Origin: Fidelibacterota bacterium
GTDB lineage: Bacteria; Marinisomatota; SORT01
Direction of reading: 5' to 3'
DNA length: 26,379 nucleotides
Assembly: GCA_022563775.1 (NCBI GenBank)
Contig: JADFMS010000017.1
Location: 1 to 26,379, forward strand
Below, one piece after another: positions 1 through 8,380 of the stretch (within the stretch, counting starts at the first letter, position 1; each line of letters begins with the position of its first letter). The notes beneath the pieces are model-generated. The model saw only the letters and a program-made list of their open reading frames with translations, did no database searches and had not been told where the DNA came from. The position numbers and the translations under genes were made by a program.

Positions 1-1913
1 TAACCTAAAAATTGTCCCTTACTATTAAACTTATGGACATATTGAAACTGGTCATCAATAGTTGCTTCTTCTACCAATGATAACATTTTTAATGCTTCTC
101 CATATTGCTTTTGATAGATATATAATATGTATTTCATACCGAGCAGTAGCGGTGCGTTCAATGAATTGACATTCTGTTCAGCTTTATCAATGACTCCCTG
201 AGCTTTCTGAAAATCTCTATCCCGGCTTAGATGGATTAATACCAAGTTCCAATAATTTATCATCTGATCCGGACTAAGAGATATTGCTCTGTTTAAAATC
301 CGTTCAGCGTTGTCGTACATCCTAAGTAGGGCATAAGTTTGTCCCTCATTAAAATGGGTGTCCGAAGTGCGTGGATCCAATTCTGTGGCTTTTCCAAAAT
401 TAACCACCGACTCCATAAATCTTCCCTGTCGTCGTTGAACGGCAGCGATACCCGAATACAGATCACTGCTATTATGACCTAATTCATTTGCGATTTCAAA
501 TTCCTTAAGAGCCTTCTCGTAATCTAAATATCCATGGTAATAGTACCATCCCAGCACCACATGTGCTTGAGGCAATTCTGCATCTATACTCAATGCTTTA
601 TCTACTGCTTCTTTCGAGTCATTTAATCGCTCTTCTGTCCTATCGAAGTGAAACCAGTACATATCGGAGTGCGCGCGTGATAGTCTAGAATAGGCGTTTG
701 AAAAACCAGGGTCTAAATCGATAGCTTTCTGATATAATTCAATGCCTATTTCGAAATCGTTTTTATTGTTACTTCCATATGTATAATCATTGCCTCGCAA
801 GTAATAATTATACGCTTCTATATTATCAGTGAGCTTTTTGTCGATTCGTTTTTCTTCTTCGGGAGTTAAAGACGCTTCTAATGCTTCTGCTATTTTTTTC
901 GCTACATCACTTTGAATTGCAAATATATCATCCATATCTCTGTCATAATTATCAGCCCATAAGTGCTTATCAGTCTCGGTATCTATCAGCTGAGCCGTTA
1001 TACGCACGCGATTTCCCTCTCTCCGGACGCTGCCTTCAAGTATTGTTGCTACACCTAACTCATTTCCGATTTCGCGCATACTTTTTGTTGTGTTCTTGTA
1101 TTGCATGATTGAAGTCCTGGAAATTACTTCCAAACTCTTGATCTTAGAAAGCTGTGCCAGTATATCTTCTGTTATACCGTCGGCAAAAAATTCATTCTCA
1201 GGATCTGCGCTCATATTTGTGAATGGAAGAACCGCTATCCTTAATTTATTCAGATCTTCTCTTGACTCGACTTCCATTGTGCCGAAGTCAATTTTGGTAC
1301 CGATTATGACCAAGATAGTTATGACAGCAACCGTAACAATCCATCTCATATTGAACTTACTTGAGGTAGAAGTCGGTTTTTTGGTATCAGTCGTGACATG
1401 AGACGGCTCAGATGACCTAGTTACAGTGAAAACTTCCATCTCTTCATCAACATTCTTTAAATCTTTCTTACCAAGTGAAGCCAAACTCAATCCAGATTGA
1501 TTTTTAATATTCTCATATACCTGATGAGAAACGCAAATGCCACCTGCTTCAGCGAGAGGTTCCAACCTTGAAGCTACATTTACACCATCCCCGTACACCT
1601 CATCACCCTTAACTACTACGTCACCCACATGTATACCTATGCGTAATGACATATCGTCCTCCAACTGAAATACATGCTGAATCTCAAGCGCGGCGTTTAC
1701 CGCTTCCTTAGCACTGTCAAACCGACAAAACGTACCGTCGCCAACATATTGTATTATTTTACCGTCGTGCTTATTGATATGAGGCTTCATCAAATCGCGG
1801 TGTCGCTCGATTAGTTCTCTCGCCCTATCCTCATCCTTCTGCATCATAGCAGTATAACCCACCATGTCTGTGAACATGATGGCAGCAAGTTTTCGTTTGG
1901 GCTCAGATGGCAT
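1..1913 (-). CDS. Class III adenylate/guanylate cyclase with TM segment, TolB-like domain and TPRs (3'-partial)
   Basis: Read directly on the minus strand from an ATG at 1913, about 11 nt after AGGAAG. 637 codons are open to the window edge; the last two visible bases are TA, so the stop may be the very next base. Residues 8-165 form a class III cyclase domain: metal-binding Asp in FTDMVG (D16) and VGDG (D59), and the transition-state pair N112/R116 in VNVASR. A hydrophobic helix lies at about 191-205. A TolB/FlgO-like domain follows (starting RIAVLPF, with ADGITEDI and LEGSVRREG), then TPR-like helices from about residue 350. The enzyme probably makes cAMP or cGMP in the cytoplasm, with the C-terminal half across the membrane as a sensor. 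Oddity: the usual substrate-selecting Lys four residues before D59 is Gln (Q55), and the Asp before the (V/I)YG motif is Glu (E105), so the nucleotide used is uncertain. Confidence 0.9.
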   Translation of the reverse strand, partial: MPSEPKRKLAAIMFTDMVGYTAMMQKDEDRARELIERHRDLMKPHINKHDGKIIQYVGDGTFCRFDSAKEAVNAALEIQHVFQLEDDMSLRIGIHVGDVVVKGDEVYGDGVNVASRLEPLAEAGGICVSHQVYENIKNQSGLSLASLGKKDLKNVDEEMEVFTVTRSSEPSHVTTDTKKPTSTSSKFNMRWIVTVAVITILVIIGTKIDFGTMEVESREDLNKLRIAVLPFTNMSADPENEFFADGITEDILAQLSKIKSLEVISRTSIMQYKNTTKSMREIGNELGVATILEGSVRREGNRVRITAQLIDTETDKHLWADNYDRDMDDIFAIQSDVAKKIAEALEASLTPEEEKRIDKKLTDNIEAYNYYLRGNDYTYGSNNKNDFEIGIELYQKAIDLDPGFSNAYSRLSRAHSDMYWFHFDRTEERLNDSKEAVDKALSIDAELPQAHVVLGWYYYHGYLDYEKALKEFEIANELGHNSSDLYSGIAAVQRRQGRFMESVVNFGKATELDPRTSDTHFNEGQTYALLRMYDNAERILNRAISLSPDQMINYWNLVLIHLSRDRDFQKAQGVIDKAEQNVNSLNAPLLLGMKYILYIYQKQYGEALKMLSLVEEATIDDQFQYVHKFNSKGQFLG

Positions 1914-2077
1914 ATTTCTTATATCTTCCTAAATATGGTTTTGTAGAATTAAGTAAGAAAGTTACTCGGATGGATGACTTCCCGCAAGATAAATGATTTC
2001 TGAATTGATTCTTAAGGAGTTCCTCAGTGCGCCCAAAATGTGCCCACACAAAGATTACTAATTGACACGTATAATCT

Positions 2078-2229
2078 CATAAACGTATGAGTTTTGGCAC
2101 ACTAAAAAAGTGTCTCATAAACGGTCGTTTTCGTTACTAATTATCACAGTACCGAAACCTAATTTCCAAAATTCGTTGATTTCATGAGTTTTGGCACCGC
2201 GAAATAGTGTGTCATAACTTACGTTTATG
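2078..2229. repeat. Small AT-rich intergenic repeat element (copy A)
   Basis: The element is bounded by a perfect 10-bp inverted repeat, CATAAACGTA at 2078-2087 and TACGTTTATG at 2220-2229. Inside are two direct copies of ATGAGTTTTGGCAC (2087-2100 and 2184-2197), each followed by an A-rich stretch and an AGTGT-TCATAA tail. Each unit can fold on itself (TATGAG with CTCATA). The first 45 bases from 2083 match 26104-26148 at 36 of 45 positions, so this is a dispersed element rather than a local accident. It resembles a MITE or REP-like element, but no transposase is near. Confidence 0.6.
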
Positions 2230-2382
2230 GGACGGAGCTATCTCAACAACACAATCTTCCTCGTCTGGACGAAATCGGCTGTTTGGAGGCGGTAGATATA
2301 AACGCATTCTCTAATCTATAGTTGAGTGTATCCCTTTTTATACAATAAAAAAATTCTGAGATACTACTTGCACTCTCCCGGA

Positions 2383-2398
2383 AGCTCGAACACGAGCT
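2383..2398 (+). promoter_or_regulatory. Perfect 6-bp stem hairpin upstream of gltB
   Basis: AGCTCG-AACA-CGAGCT is a perfect inverted repeat with a 4-base loop, 146 bases before the gltB start. It has no following T-run, so it is not an obvious terminator. It may be an operator or a leader RNA structure; its function is unknown. Confidence 0.3.
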
Positions 2399-2458
2399 GA
2401 CTGTTATATCTTCTAACGTTGAGTGGATCGTCGGGTCATCTGCTATTTCCGGCGGTCC

Positions 2459-2476
2459 ATCTGCATTTTTGCAGAT
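2459..2476 (+). promoter_or_regulatory. Perfect 7-bp stem hairpin in the gltB leader
   Basis: ATCTGCA-TTTT-TGCAGAT is a perfect 7-bp stem with a TTTT loop, ending 67 bases before ATG 2544. It is followed by TATATCTTGTG rather than a poly-T tract, so a strong intrinsic terminator is unlikely. A protein-binding site or weak leader structure is possible. Confidence 0.35.
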
Positions 2477-2543
2477 TATATCTTGTGAAATATTATTTTA
2501 AACATTATGTTTTGTATCTGGTTTTTAAAGGAATATTGAACAA

Positions 2544-5500
2544 ATGACAGCGGATAATTCACTTTACCCATTATTGACTCCAGGCGAATTCCACGATGCC
2601 TGTGGAACCGGTTTCATAACTGAAATTTCAGGAATTCCAAGCCGCCGAGTTATTGATTCCGCGCTCGAATCATTAGAGAGGTTGACTCACCGCGGCGCTC
2701 AAAACGCCGATTCAAAAACAGGTGATGGAAGCGGTATTCTTACAGATATCCCCCAAGAATTTTTTCAAAAGATCCTGAAAGATGAATTAGGAATTAGCGC
2801 AACTCCTGAAAGTCCTCTGGCGGTCGGCATGGTTTTTACAACTAAGAATGATCGATCGATGCTCATTAAAATATTCCGGTCGGAGTCAAAAAAACAGGGG
2901 TTTCAATATTTAGGTCAAAGGGAAGTTCCTGTCAACAAGGATTCACTGGGTGATTATGCGAGGAAAACTTGTCCGCTTATTCTTCAACTGTTTTTCTCTT
3001 GCCCAAAAAATCCACGATTACAGATAGAATCTTTTCTCTATCTTATGCGAAAATCTATTGAAACGAAGATCACTCGTAAAGGAAGTGATTCTTATATCTG
3101 TTCGCTTTCCTCCAAAACGATAGTTTATAAAGGACTATTGTCTGCCCACCAACTTCGCCGATTTTACAGTGACCTTGAAAATCCTGAATATGTCGCGAAA
3201 GTAGCTATTTTTCACGAGCGTTACTCAACGAACAGTATCTCAAACTGGGCAATGGCTCAGCCCTTCCGGTTTTTAGCCCACAACGGAGAGATAAACAGTA
3301 TTAAGGGGAATCGACTTTGGATGCAGGCAAGAGAAGGTGAGCTTAAATCCCAATATTGGGGCGATGACCTTAAAGTTCTACATCCTATAGTTTCCAACGA
3401 AGGAAGCGATTCGTTATCACTTGATAATGTGCTGGAGTTTTTAACTCGCAGCGGACGGGACATTTTTCACAGCGTTATGATGCTGATCCCTGATTATTAT
3501 GCCCATTCTAAAAACATTGAACAATCACTAAAAGATTTTTTTATCTATCATGAAAATCTAATGGAGCCATGGGATGGCCCTGCGGCTTTAGTATTCACTG
3601 ATGGTGATTTCGTGGGAGCGAAACTCGACAGGAATGGACTGCGACCGTTACGGTACACGGTAACGAAAGACGGATTGATTATTATGGCTTCCGAAGCAGG
3701 CGTGATCGAGGTTGAGACAGAGAATTTAGAATATCACCGTCATATGGCTGCTGGTGAAATTCTCTCGGTAGATCTAAACGGTGGTGGGATTACAGAAAAT
3801 GATGATCTAAAAAAACTTGTAGCGCAGAATTTTCCCTCCACTGATCTTCTGTCCGAGAATGTTAAGATCATTCAACATGATGATACTTTTGATGGGTTTA
3901 ATCTTTTCGAATTACCTTCAATCGGTTTTGACAAACGCCTTAGGACAGCTTTCGGTTGGGAGAAAGAAGACTTGAACCGGTATCTTATTCCTATGGCAAA
4001 AAGCAGTAGGGAGCCTATTGGTAGTATGGGAGACGATACACCACCAGCCATTCTATCTTCAAGAAATCGCCGATTTTATGACTATTTTAAGCATACATTT
4101 GCTCAAGTAACAAATCCTCCGATAGACCCGATCCGTGAGAAGTTCGTGACAAGCCTTTATGAATATCTTGGCAGCGAGGCGAACCTACTCTCTGAAAAAC
4201 CATTTTTTAACGGTGCTATCAGAATAGAAAGTCCAATTTTATCACCGCGTGAACTTGCGAGCATAATGGACAATCATTCATGGCTTCCACATAAAAAAGT
4301 CTATGGTCATCTTTCGATCGACGCGAATCTTAAAGATCAACTTGAAAAAATAATGACAGAATGCGAAGAAGCGGTTCAAGCCGGGCATAAATTGATATTA
4401 TTGAGTAATGAAGATATAACTCCTGAACTGATACCAATTCCGATGGCGCTGATTGTTTCTGCGGTACACCATCATCTTATTTCAAAAAAAATACGAAGCA
4501 AGGTTTCCTTACTTTGTCTCTCCGGAGATATAGTGGAAGATCATCATGTAGCTTGCCTCGTTGCCCTCGGAGCGAGCGCAGTTTATCCGTACATGGCTTA
4601 TGAGCTCATCAGAGAGGAGTTTTCTGATGATAACGACTGGACAAAAATGATGGGCAATTACAGGTATGCTCTCGAAAAAGGGCTACTCAAGATCATGGCA
4701 AAATCAGGCATTGCTACCCGGAACAGCTACCACGGTAGTATGCTCTTACATGGTTTTGGCATCTCTCAGGAGCTGCTCGATAATTATTTTCCTTCAATCA
4801 AATGTCAGACAGGCGGCATAAATTTAGGTCACATTGAAGCAACTATGCGTGAGAACCACTTGCAGGCATTTTCAACCGAGTCGACCAGGTTAAAAGAAAG
4901 CGGTCGGTTTCACTTTCGCAAGAACGGCGAAAAACATGGGTATAGTCCGGATGTTTTTAAACTAATTCATAAATCCTCTCGAGGCGAGCCCGCAGATAAT
5001 CTTGACAAACCCTCTCAGCCTATTTATATACGGGATCTTCTTTCATTTAAAGGGAAAAATTCTGTTCCCCTCGAACAAGGGGAGGAAGTCTCCCAAATAC
5101 TTAGAAGGTTCGGCGCAGGCGGGATGTCTTTCGGCGCAATCTCTGAAGAGGTTCACCGCACAATAGCGAGGGGGTTTAATATGTTCTCAGGAAGGAGCAA
5201 TACCGGGGAAGGCGGTGAACAGCCGGACCGATTTGCTCATTCAAACCCCGATAAAATAGAATCGTGTTACGTAAAACAAATCTCAAGCGGAAGATTTGGG
5301 GTTACGCCGGAATATTTAGCTGCCGCAAATGAGATACAAATAAAGATCTCACAGGGTTCAAAACCGGGAGAAGGGGGTCAACTACCCGGCCATAAAGTAA
5401 CCATGCCGATAGCAGTCATACGGAATTCCACGCCCGGTGTACCTTTGATCTCTCCTCCACCCCATCATGATATTTATAGCATCGAAGATATTGCACAGCT

Positions 5501-7019
5501 TATTTATGATCTGAAGAAAGTAAATCCGCGCGCACCAGTTTCAGTCAAACTCGTTTCGCAGCCGGGAGTGGGCTTGATAGCGTCCGGGGTAGTCAAAGGC
5601 GGCGCGGACATTGTCCTAATTTCCGGACATGATGGCGGAACCGGAGCCAGCCCTCTCGGCTCTATAAAGCATTGTGGATTTCCGTGGGAGTTCGGACTCG
5701 CGGAAACACACCAGGTATTAACAGCGAACGGGCTCAGAGAAAAGGTAACTCTTAGAGTAGATGGAGGGCTAAAAAATGCGAAAGACCTGATAATAGCCAC
5801 ATGTCTCGGTGCCGAGGAATTCGATTTCGGGACGACCACGCTCATAGCTCTCGGCTGCGTAATGGCTAGACAGTGTCACCTGAACACATGTCCTGTGGGC
5901 ATAGCGACACAATCTGAAAAGCTGAGAAAAAAGTTCAAGGGTAAACCTGAGAATCTGATTAAATTTTTCTCAGGTCTAGCTGAAGATTTTCGACGCTTAC
6001 TGACAGTAACAGGATTTTACTCAATAGACGACTTGGTGGGAAGGACGGATATTCTTGAATTAAACCCGGATTTCTATAAGTTGATTGACGAACGCGGTAT
6101 AAATCTCAATGCAATTATTAATCCTAATGCCACCAAAGGGTTGCCGTTAAAAAGCAAGAGGAAGTATTATTCTCCTCCTTCGAAGAGCGACGAGCATTTG
6201 GACGAAGCGATACTTTCCGAATCCAGACAAGTGATTATGACCCATGGAAACTTGGTATTAAATAAAAGAGTTAGAAATACTGATCGTTCTATCGGCACCC
6301 GTCTTGCCGGCGAGCTTTCATTTCTCTTTGGAGAAAAAGGATTTAAAGGACATATTCAGCTTCGTCTGAAAGGTTTTGCAGGACAAAGTTTCGGAGCATT
6401 TCTTACAGAGGGTCTCGAACTGCGATTAAACGGAGCCGCCAACGATTACGTTGGAAAAGGGATGTCAGGGGGTCTTATAACTATACGATTCGATAGAGCT
6501 ATCAGAGAATCACACCCTTCTCAAACGATTATCGGCAATGTTACTCTTTACGGAGCTACAGGCGGAAAGCTGCTCGTAGCGGGTAAGGCTGGTGAGCGAT
6601 TCGCTGTGAGAAATAGCGGAGCGATGGCCGTTGTGGAAGGGACTGGAAGCAATTGCTGTGAATATATGACGAGAGGAACCATTTTGGTTCTCGGAGCTGT
6701 CGGCAATAATTTTGGAGCCGGAATGTCCGGTGGAGAAGCCTACGTTTGGATCCGTGATGAAGAATCGTTTGAAAATCTTAACACCGAATTTGTTAGAGCT
6801 GCGTCATTACAGTCAGGGGACGAACGGGTAATTCTGAAGTTATTACGTGACCATCGCTTACATACCGGTTCCCTCTTAGCAAAAAGTGTTATTAAGAATT
6901 GGAATACCGAAAAAACAAACTTTTACAAAATAATCCCCCTGACAATGGACATTATCAATTTTGACGAAATCTATGATCAACAGGTTTCAAAAAGAATGGG
7001 CATTCTACTGAACGAATAG
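2544..7019 (+). CDS. gltB: Glutamate synthase large subunit (GltB / GOGAT alpha)
   Basis: Makes glutamate from glutamine and 2-oxoglutarate in the cytoplasm. The protein has 1491 aa, the normal size for the family. Order of domains: a class II glutamine amidotransferase with its nucleophile Cys at position 20 (HDACGTGF), which implies removal of a 19-residue propeptide; a central domain; the FMN/2-oxoglutarate synthase barrel at about 830-1190 (GAGGMSFGAIS, GGTGASP); a [3Fe-4S] cluster at C1105, C1111 and C1116; and a C-terminal GXGXG beta-helix (GGLITIRF, GATGGKLLVAG). It is the only complete plus-strand gene in the window. No gltD follows: the next gene is on the opposite strand. The reductant could therefore be a GltD encoded elsewhere or ferredoxin; I cannot distinguish these without an alignment of the loop specific to ferredoxin-type enzymes. 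Confidence 0.97.
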   Translation: MTADNSLYPLLTPGEFHDACGTGFITEISGIPSRRVIDSALESLERLTHRGAQNADSKTGDGSGILTDIPQEFFQKILKDELGISATPESPLAVGMVFTTKNDRSMLIKIFRSESKKQGFQYLGQREVPVNKDSLGDYARKTCPLILQLFFSCPKNPRLQIESFLYLMRKSIETKITRKGSDSYICSLSSKTIVYKGLLSAHQLRRFYSDLENPEYVAKVAIFHERYSTNSISNWAMAQPFRFLAHNGEINSIKGNRLWMQAREGELKSQYWGDDLKVLHPIVSNEGSDSLSLDNVLEFLTRSGRDIFHSVMMLIPDYYAHSKNIEQSLKDFFIYHENLMEPWDGPAALVFTDGDFVGAKLDRNGLRPLRYTVTKDGLIIMASEAGVIEVETENLEYHRHMAAGEILSVDLNGGGITENDDLKKLVAQNFPSTDLLSENVKIIQHDDTFDGFNLFELPSIGFDKRLRTAFGWEKEDLNRYLIPMAKSSREPIGSMGDDTPPAILSSRNRRFYDYFKHTFAQVTNPPIDPIREKFVTSLYEYLGSEANLLSEKPFFNGAIRIESPILSPRELASIMDNHSWLPHKKVYGHLSIDANLKDQLEKIMTECEEAVQAGHKLILLSNEDITPELIPIPMALIVSAVHHHLISKKIRSKVSLLCLSGDIVEDHHVACLVALGASAVYPYMAYELIREEFSDDNDWTKMMGNYRYALEKGLLKIMAKSGIATRNSYHGSMLLHGFGISQELLDNYFPSIKCQTGGINLGHIEATMRENHLQAFSTESTRLKESGRFHFRKNGEKHGYSPDVFKLIHKSSRGEPADNLDKPSQPIYIRDLLSFKGKNSVPLEQGEEVSQILRRFGAGGMSFGAISEEVHRTIARGFNMFSGRSNTGEGGEQPDRFAHSNPDKIESCYVKQISSGRFGVTPEYLAAANEIQIKISQGSKPGEGGQLPGHKVTMPIAVIRNSTPGVPLISPPPHHDIYSIEDIAQLIYDLKKVNPRAPVSVKLVSQPGVGLIASGVVKGGADIVLISGHDGGTGASPLGSIKHCGFPWEFGLAETHQVLTANGLREKVTLRVDGGLKNAKDLIIATCLGAEEFDFGTTTLIALGCVMARQCHLNTCPVGIATQSEKLRKKFKGKPENLIKFFSGLAEDFRRLLTVTGFYSIDDLVGRTDILELNPDFYKLIDERGINLNAIINPNATKGLPLKSKRKYYSPPSKSDEHLDEAILSESRQVIMTHGNLVLNKRVRNTDRSIGTRLAGELSFLFGEKGFKGHIQLRLKGFAGQSFGAFLTEGLELRLNGAANDYVGKGMSGGLITIRFDRAIRESHPSQTIIGNVTLYGATGGKLLVAGKAGERFAVRNSGAMAVVEGTGSNCCEYMTRGTILVLGAVGNNFGAGMSGGEAYVWIRDEESFENLNTEFVRAASLQSGDERVILKLLRDHRLHTGSLLAKSVIKNWNTEKTNFYKIIPLTMDIINFDEIYDQQVSKRMGILLNE

Positions 7020-7346
7020 AAAAAGATCCCTTCTTATTGCCACTTCATTCTCTTTGACGTGCTAATATAACTTGAGCCCCCGGCTGTTTCGTAGAGGCTC
7101 CTCCAGTGGACTCCCCGCTTTCAGCGGCACAAATCACGCCATCGGCGGGGCGAATCCGCCAGCCGGCGGAGTTTTAGAAGGCCGTTGATTGCCCGTGAGT
7201 ATCAGGCACTTACAGGGAGCAGTGATCTGAGAATGACCATTTTGATTTCCTATTTTGCCATTGGTTGTCAAAATTCAGAATAATCTACCACTGAACAGAA
7301 GCAAATTCAGCATTCAATTTGACCTGGTTGGGCTTCTTTGAACTAT
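7020..7346. other. Gap between convergent genes (gltB end / molybdoenzyme operon end)
   Basis: Both flanking genes end here, so terminators are expected, but I see no classic GC stem followed by a T-run on either strand. The middle holds a GC-rich hairpin cluster (7113-7170, separate entry). The short word AAATTCAG occurs twice near 7270-7310 without clear meaning. No coding sequence was seen. Confidence 0.55.
7113..7170. repeat. GC-rich nested hairpin element
   Basis: Bases 7111-7170 are 42/60 G+C, far above the surroundings. Three inverted repeats are visible: CCGC/GCGG around a 5-base loop (7115-7127), CCCCGC (7113-7118) with GCGGGG (7145-7150), and TCCGCC-AGCC-GGCGGA (7155-7170). It resembles a palindromic intergenic repeat (REP-like) and might serve as a bidirectional terminator between the convergent genes. 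Only one copy is in this window. Confidence 0.45.
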
Positions 7347-8378
7347 TTATTCAAGCAAACCAGTTACTGTTAATCGTGATTCGTAAATATCAATGCATTG
7401 ACCGCATACAGGATCTGATAATTTCCAATCAAGATTTTCTTTTTGAATCAGTTCGATGATCTCCTCGGAAAATAGTTTTGGAATAACTGAGAGGTCAGTT
7501 GAACTGAAAGTACACAACGAACAATTACCCTTGCTGATATCTTTGGCGTCCTTACGGTCTTTGAGCCAGCCGAGAGGATCAACGACGAAATCTACCAATT
7601 TTTCATGCATCGGGTTGGGATTATCAAAAAAATAGTCAAACAATTTTGAAGATTCACCCAGCGGTAACTGAAAAGTTTGTTGGAATTTCTCAAAATGTAT
7701 TTTTTTCGGTAATGAAGTTTGAAATTCTTTATTCGACAGGCGACCGTCTACAGTCAAATCCCATAGCACGCTGTACCTTTGCAGGAAGAGCGAGTCTATT
7801 AACGAACTTACCTTAGGATCGGATGAGTCAATCTTGTATCCGAAGTCCGGGTTTAGTATGTCTTCAATATGCTGAAGTTCGTGTCTAAGATAATCAAGCA
7901 GTCTGTCAGTATTACGAAATTGTTCGGGCGTTAGCGTAATGAGGATTGACGTGTTCTTTTCATCGCTGGAATATAGTTTGTCATTCTTCCGAAAAAGCTC
8001 AGCTCCCTCCTTTTTCTTTGCCGGCGCCTGAACTATCGCCACACGGTCGACCTTTGAGATAATAAAAGGATAAGAACATAGAGATTCCACTAAAGGAGTA
8101 TCGAGCGCAAGCTTTGCGAACCAAAATAGATGAAAATTCTGAAATGCAGAATCTCTTTGTTCGGTATCCTCTATTTCGTATAGCGCATTTCTTTGATCCC
8201 GAAATACCGTCTCTTCCTCCCTGTCGGAGATAAAACGCATGACAGCTTCTTCGATCAGCGTTGGTGAGTATTCCAAAATGGATCTTATCTCAGCAAATAA
8301 TTTGTACTTTACCTCCATAGGCGCTGAAATATCGACAACTGTTACTTCGCTGTTTTCTGTTGCAATTTCAGGCTTCAA
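7347..8378 (-). CDS. Unknown HExxH-motif protein with two C-terminal CxxC pairs, in molybdoenzyme operon
   Basis: A 343-aa cytoplasmic-looking protein with no signal peptide. I do not recognise the family. Visible features are an N-terminal helical region (20-110); HELQH at 166-170, a zinc-metallopeptidase-like HExxH followed by IEDI; a WDLTVDGRL stretch at 206-214 that could supply a third acidic ligand (D207 or D211); and two Cys pairs, C286/C289 and C325/C328, like a zinc knuckle or rubredoxin-type site. It starts with TTG two bases after the chaperone stop, which suggests translational coupling. The ribosome-binding site is weak, and ATG at residue 21 is an alternative start. As the last gene of the NXR-like operon, after the chaperone, it is probably an accessory factor for maturation or quality control of the Mo enzyme. 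This role is inferred from context only. Confidence 0.8.
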   Translation of the reverse strand: MKPEIATENSEVTVVDISAPMEVKYKLFAEIRSILEYSPTLIEEAVMRFISDREEETVFRDQRNALYEIEDTEQRDSAFQNFHLFWFAKLALDTPLVESLCSYPFIISKVDRVAIVQAPAKKKEGAELFRKNDKLYSSDEKNTSILITLTPEQFRNTDRLLDYLRHELQHIEDILNPDFGYKIDSSDPKVSSLIDSLFLQRYSVLWDLTVDGRLSNKEFQTSLPKKIHFEKFQQTFQLPLGESSKLFDYFFDNPNPMHEKLVDFVVDPLGWLKDRKDAKDISKGNCSLCTFSSTDLSVIPKLFSEEIIELIQKENLDWKLSDPVCGQCIDIYESRLTVTGLLE

Positions 8379-8380
8379 TG

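Larger units (their letters stand above)
1914..2543. other. Intergenic region between the divergent cyclase gene and gltB
   Basis: This 630-base gap separates two divergently transcribed genes, so both promoters should lie here, but I cannot place a convincing -35/-10 pair. It holds an AT-rich repeat element (2078-2229) and two perfect short hairpins (2383-2398 and 2459-2476), listed separately. The gltB ribosome-binding site is AAAGGA, about 11 nt before ATG 2544. No coding potential was seen. Confidence 0.6.

Noticed and set aside
881..1401. Two overlapping plus-strand open frames (75 and 103 codons).
   Set aside because: They lie antisense inside the cyclase gene, whose minus-strand frame is continuous and shows clear cyclase, TolB-like and TPR sequence. 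The plus-strand peptides show no family features.
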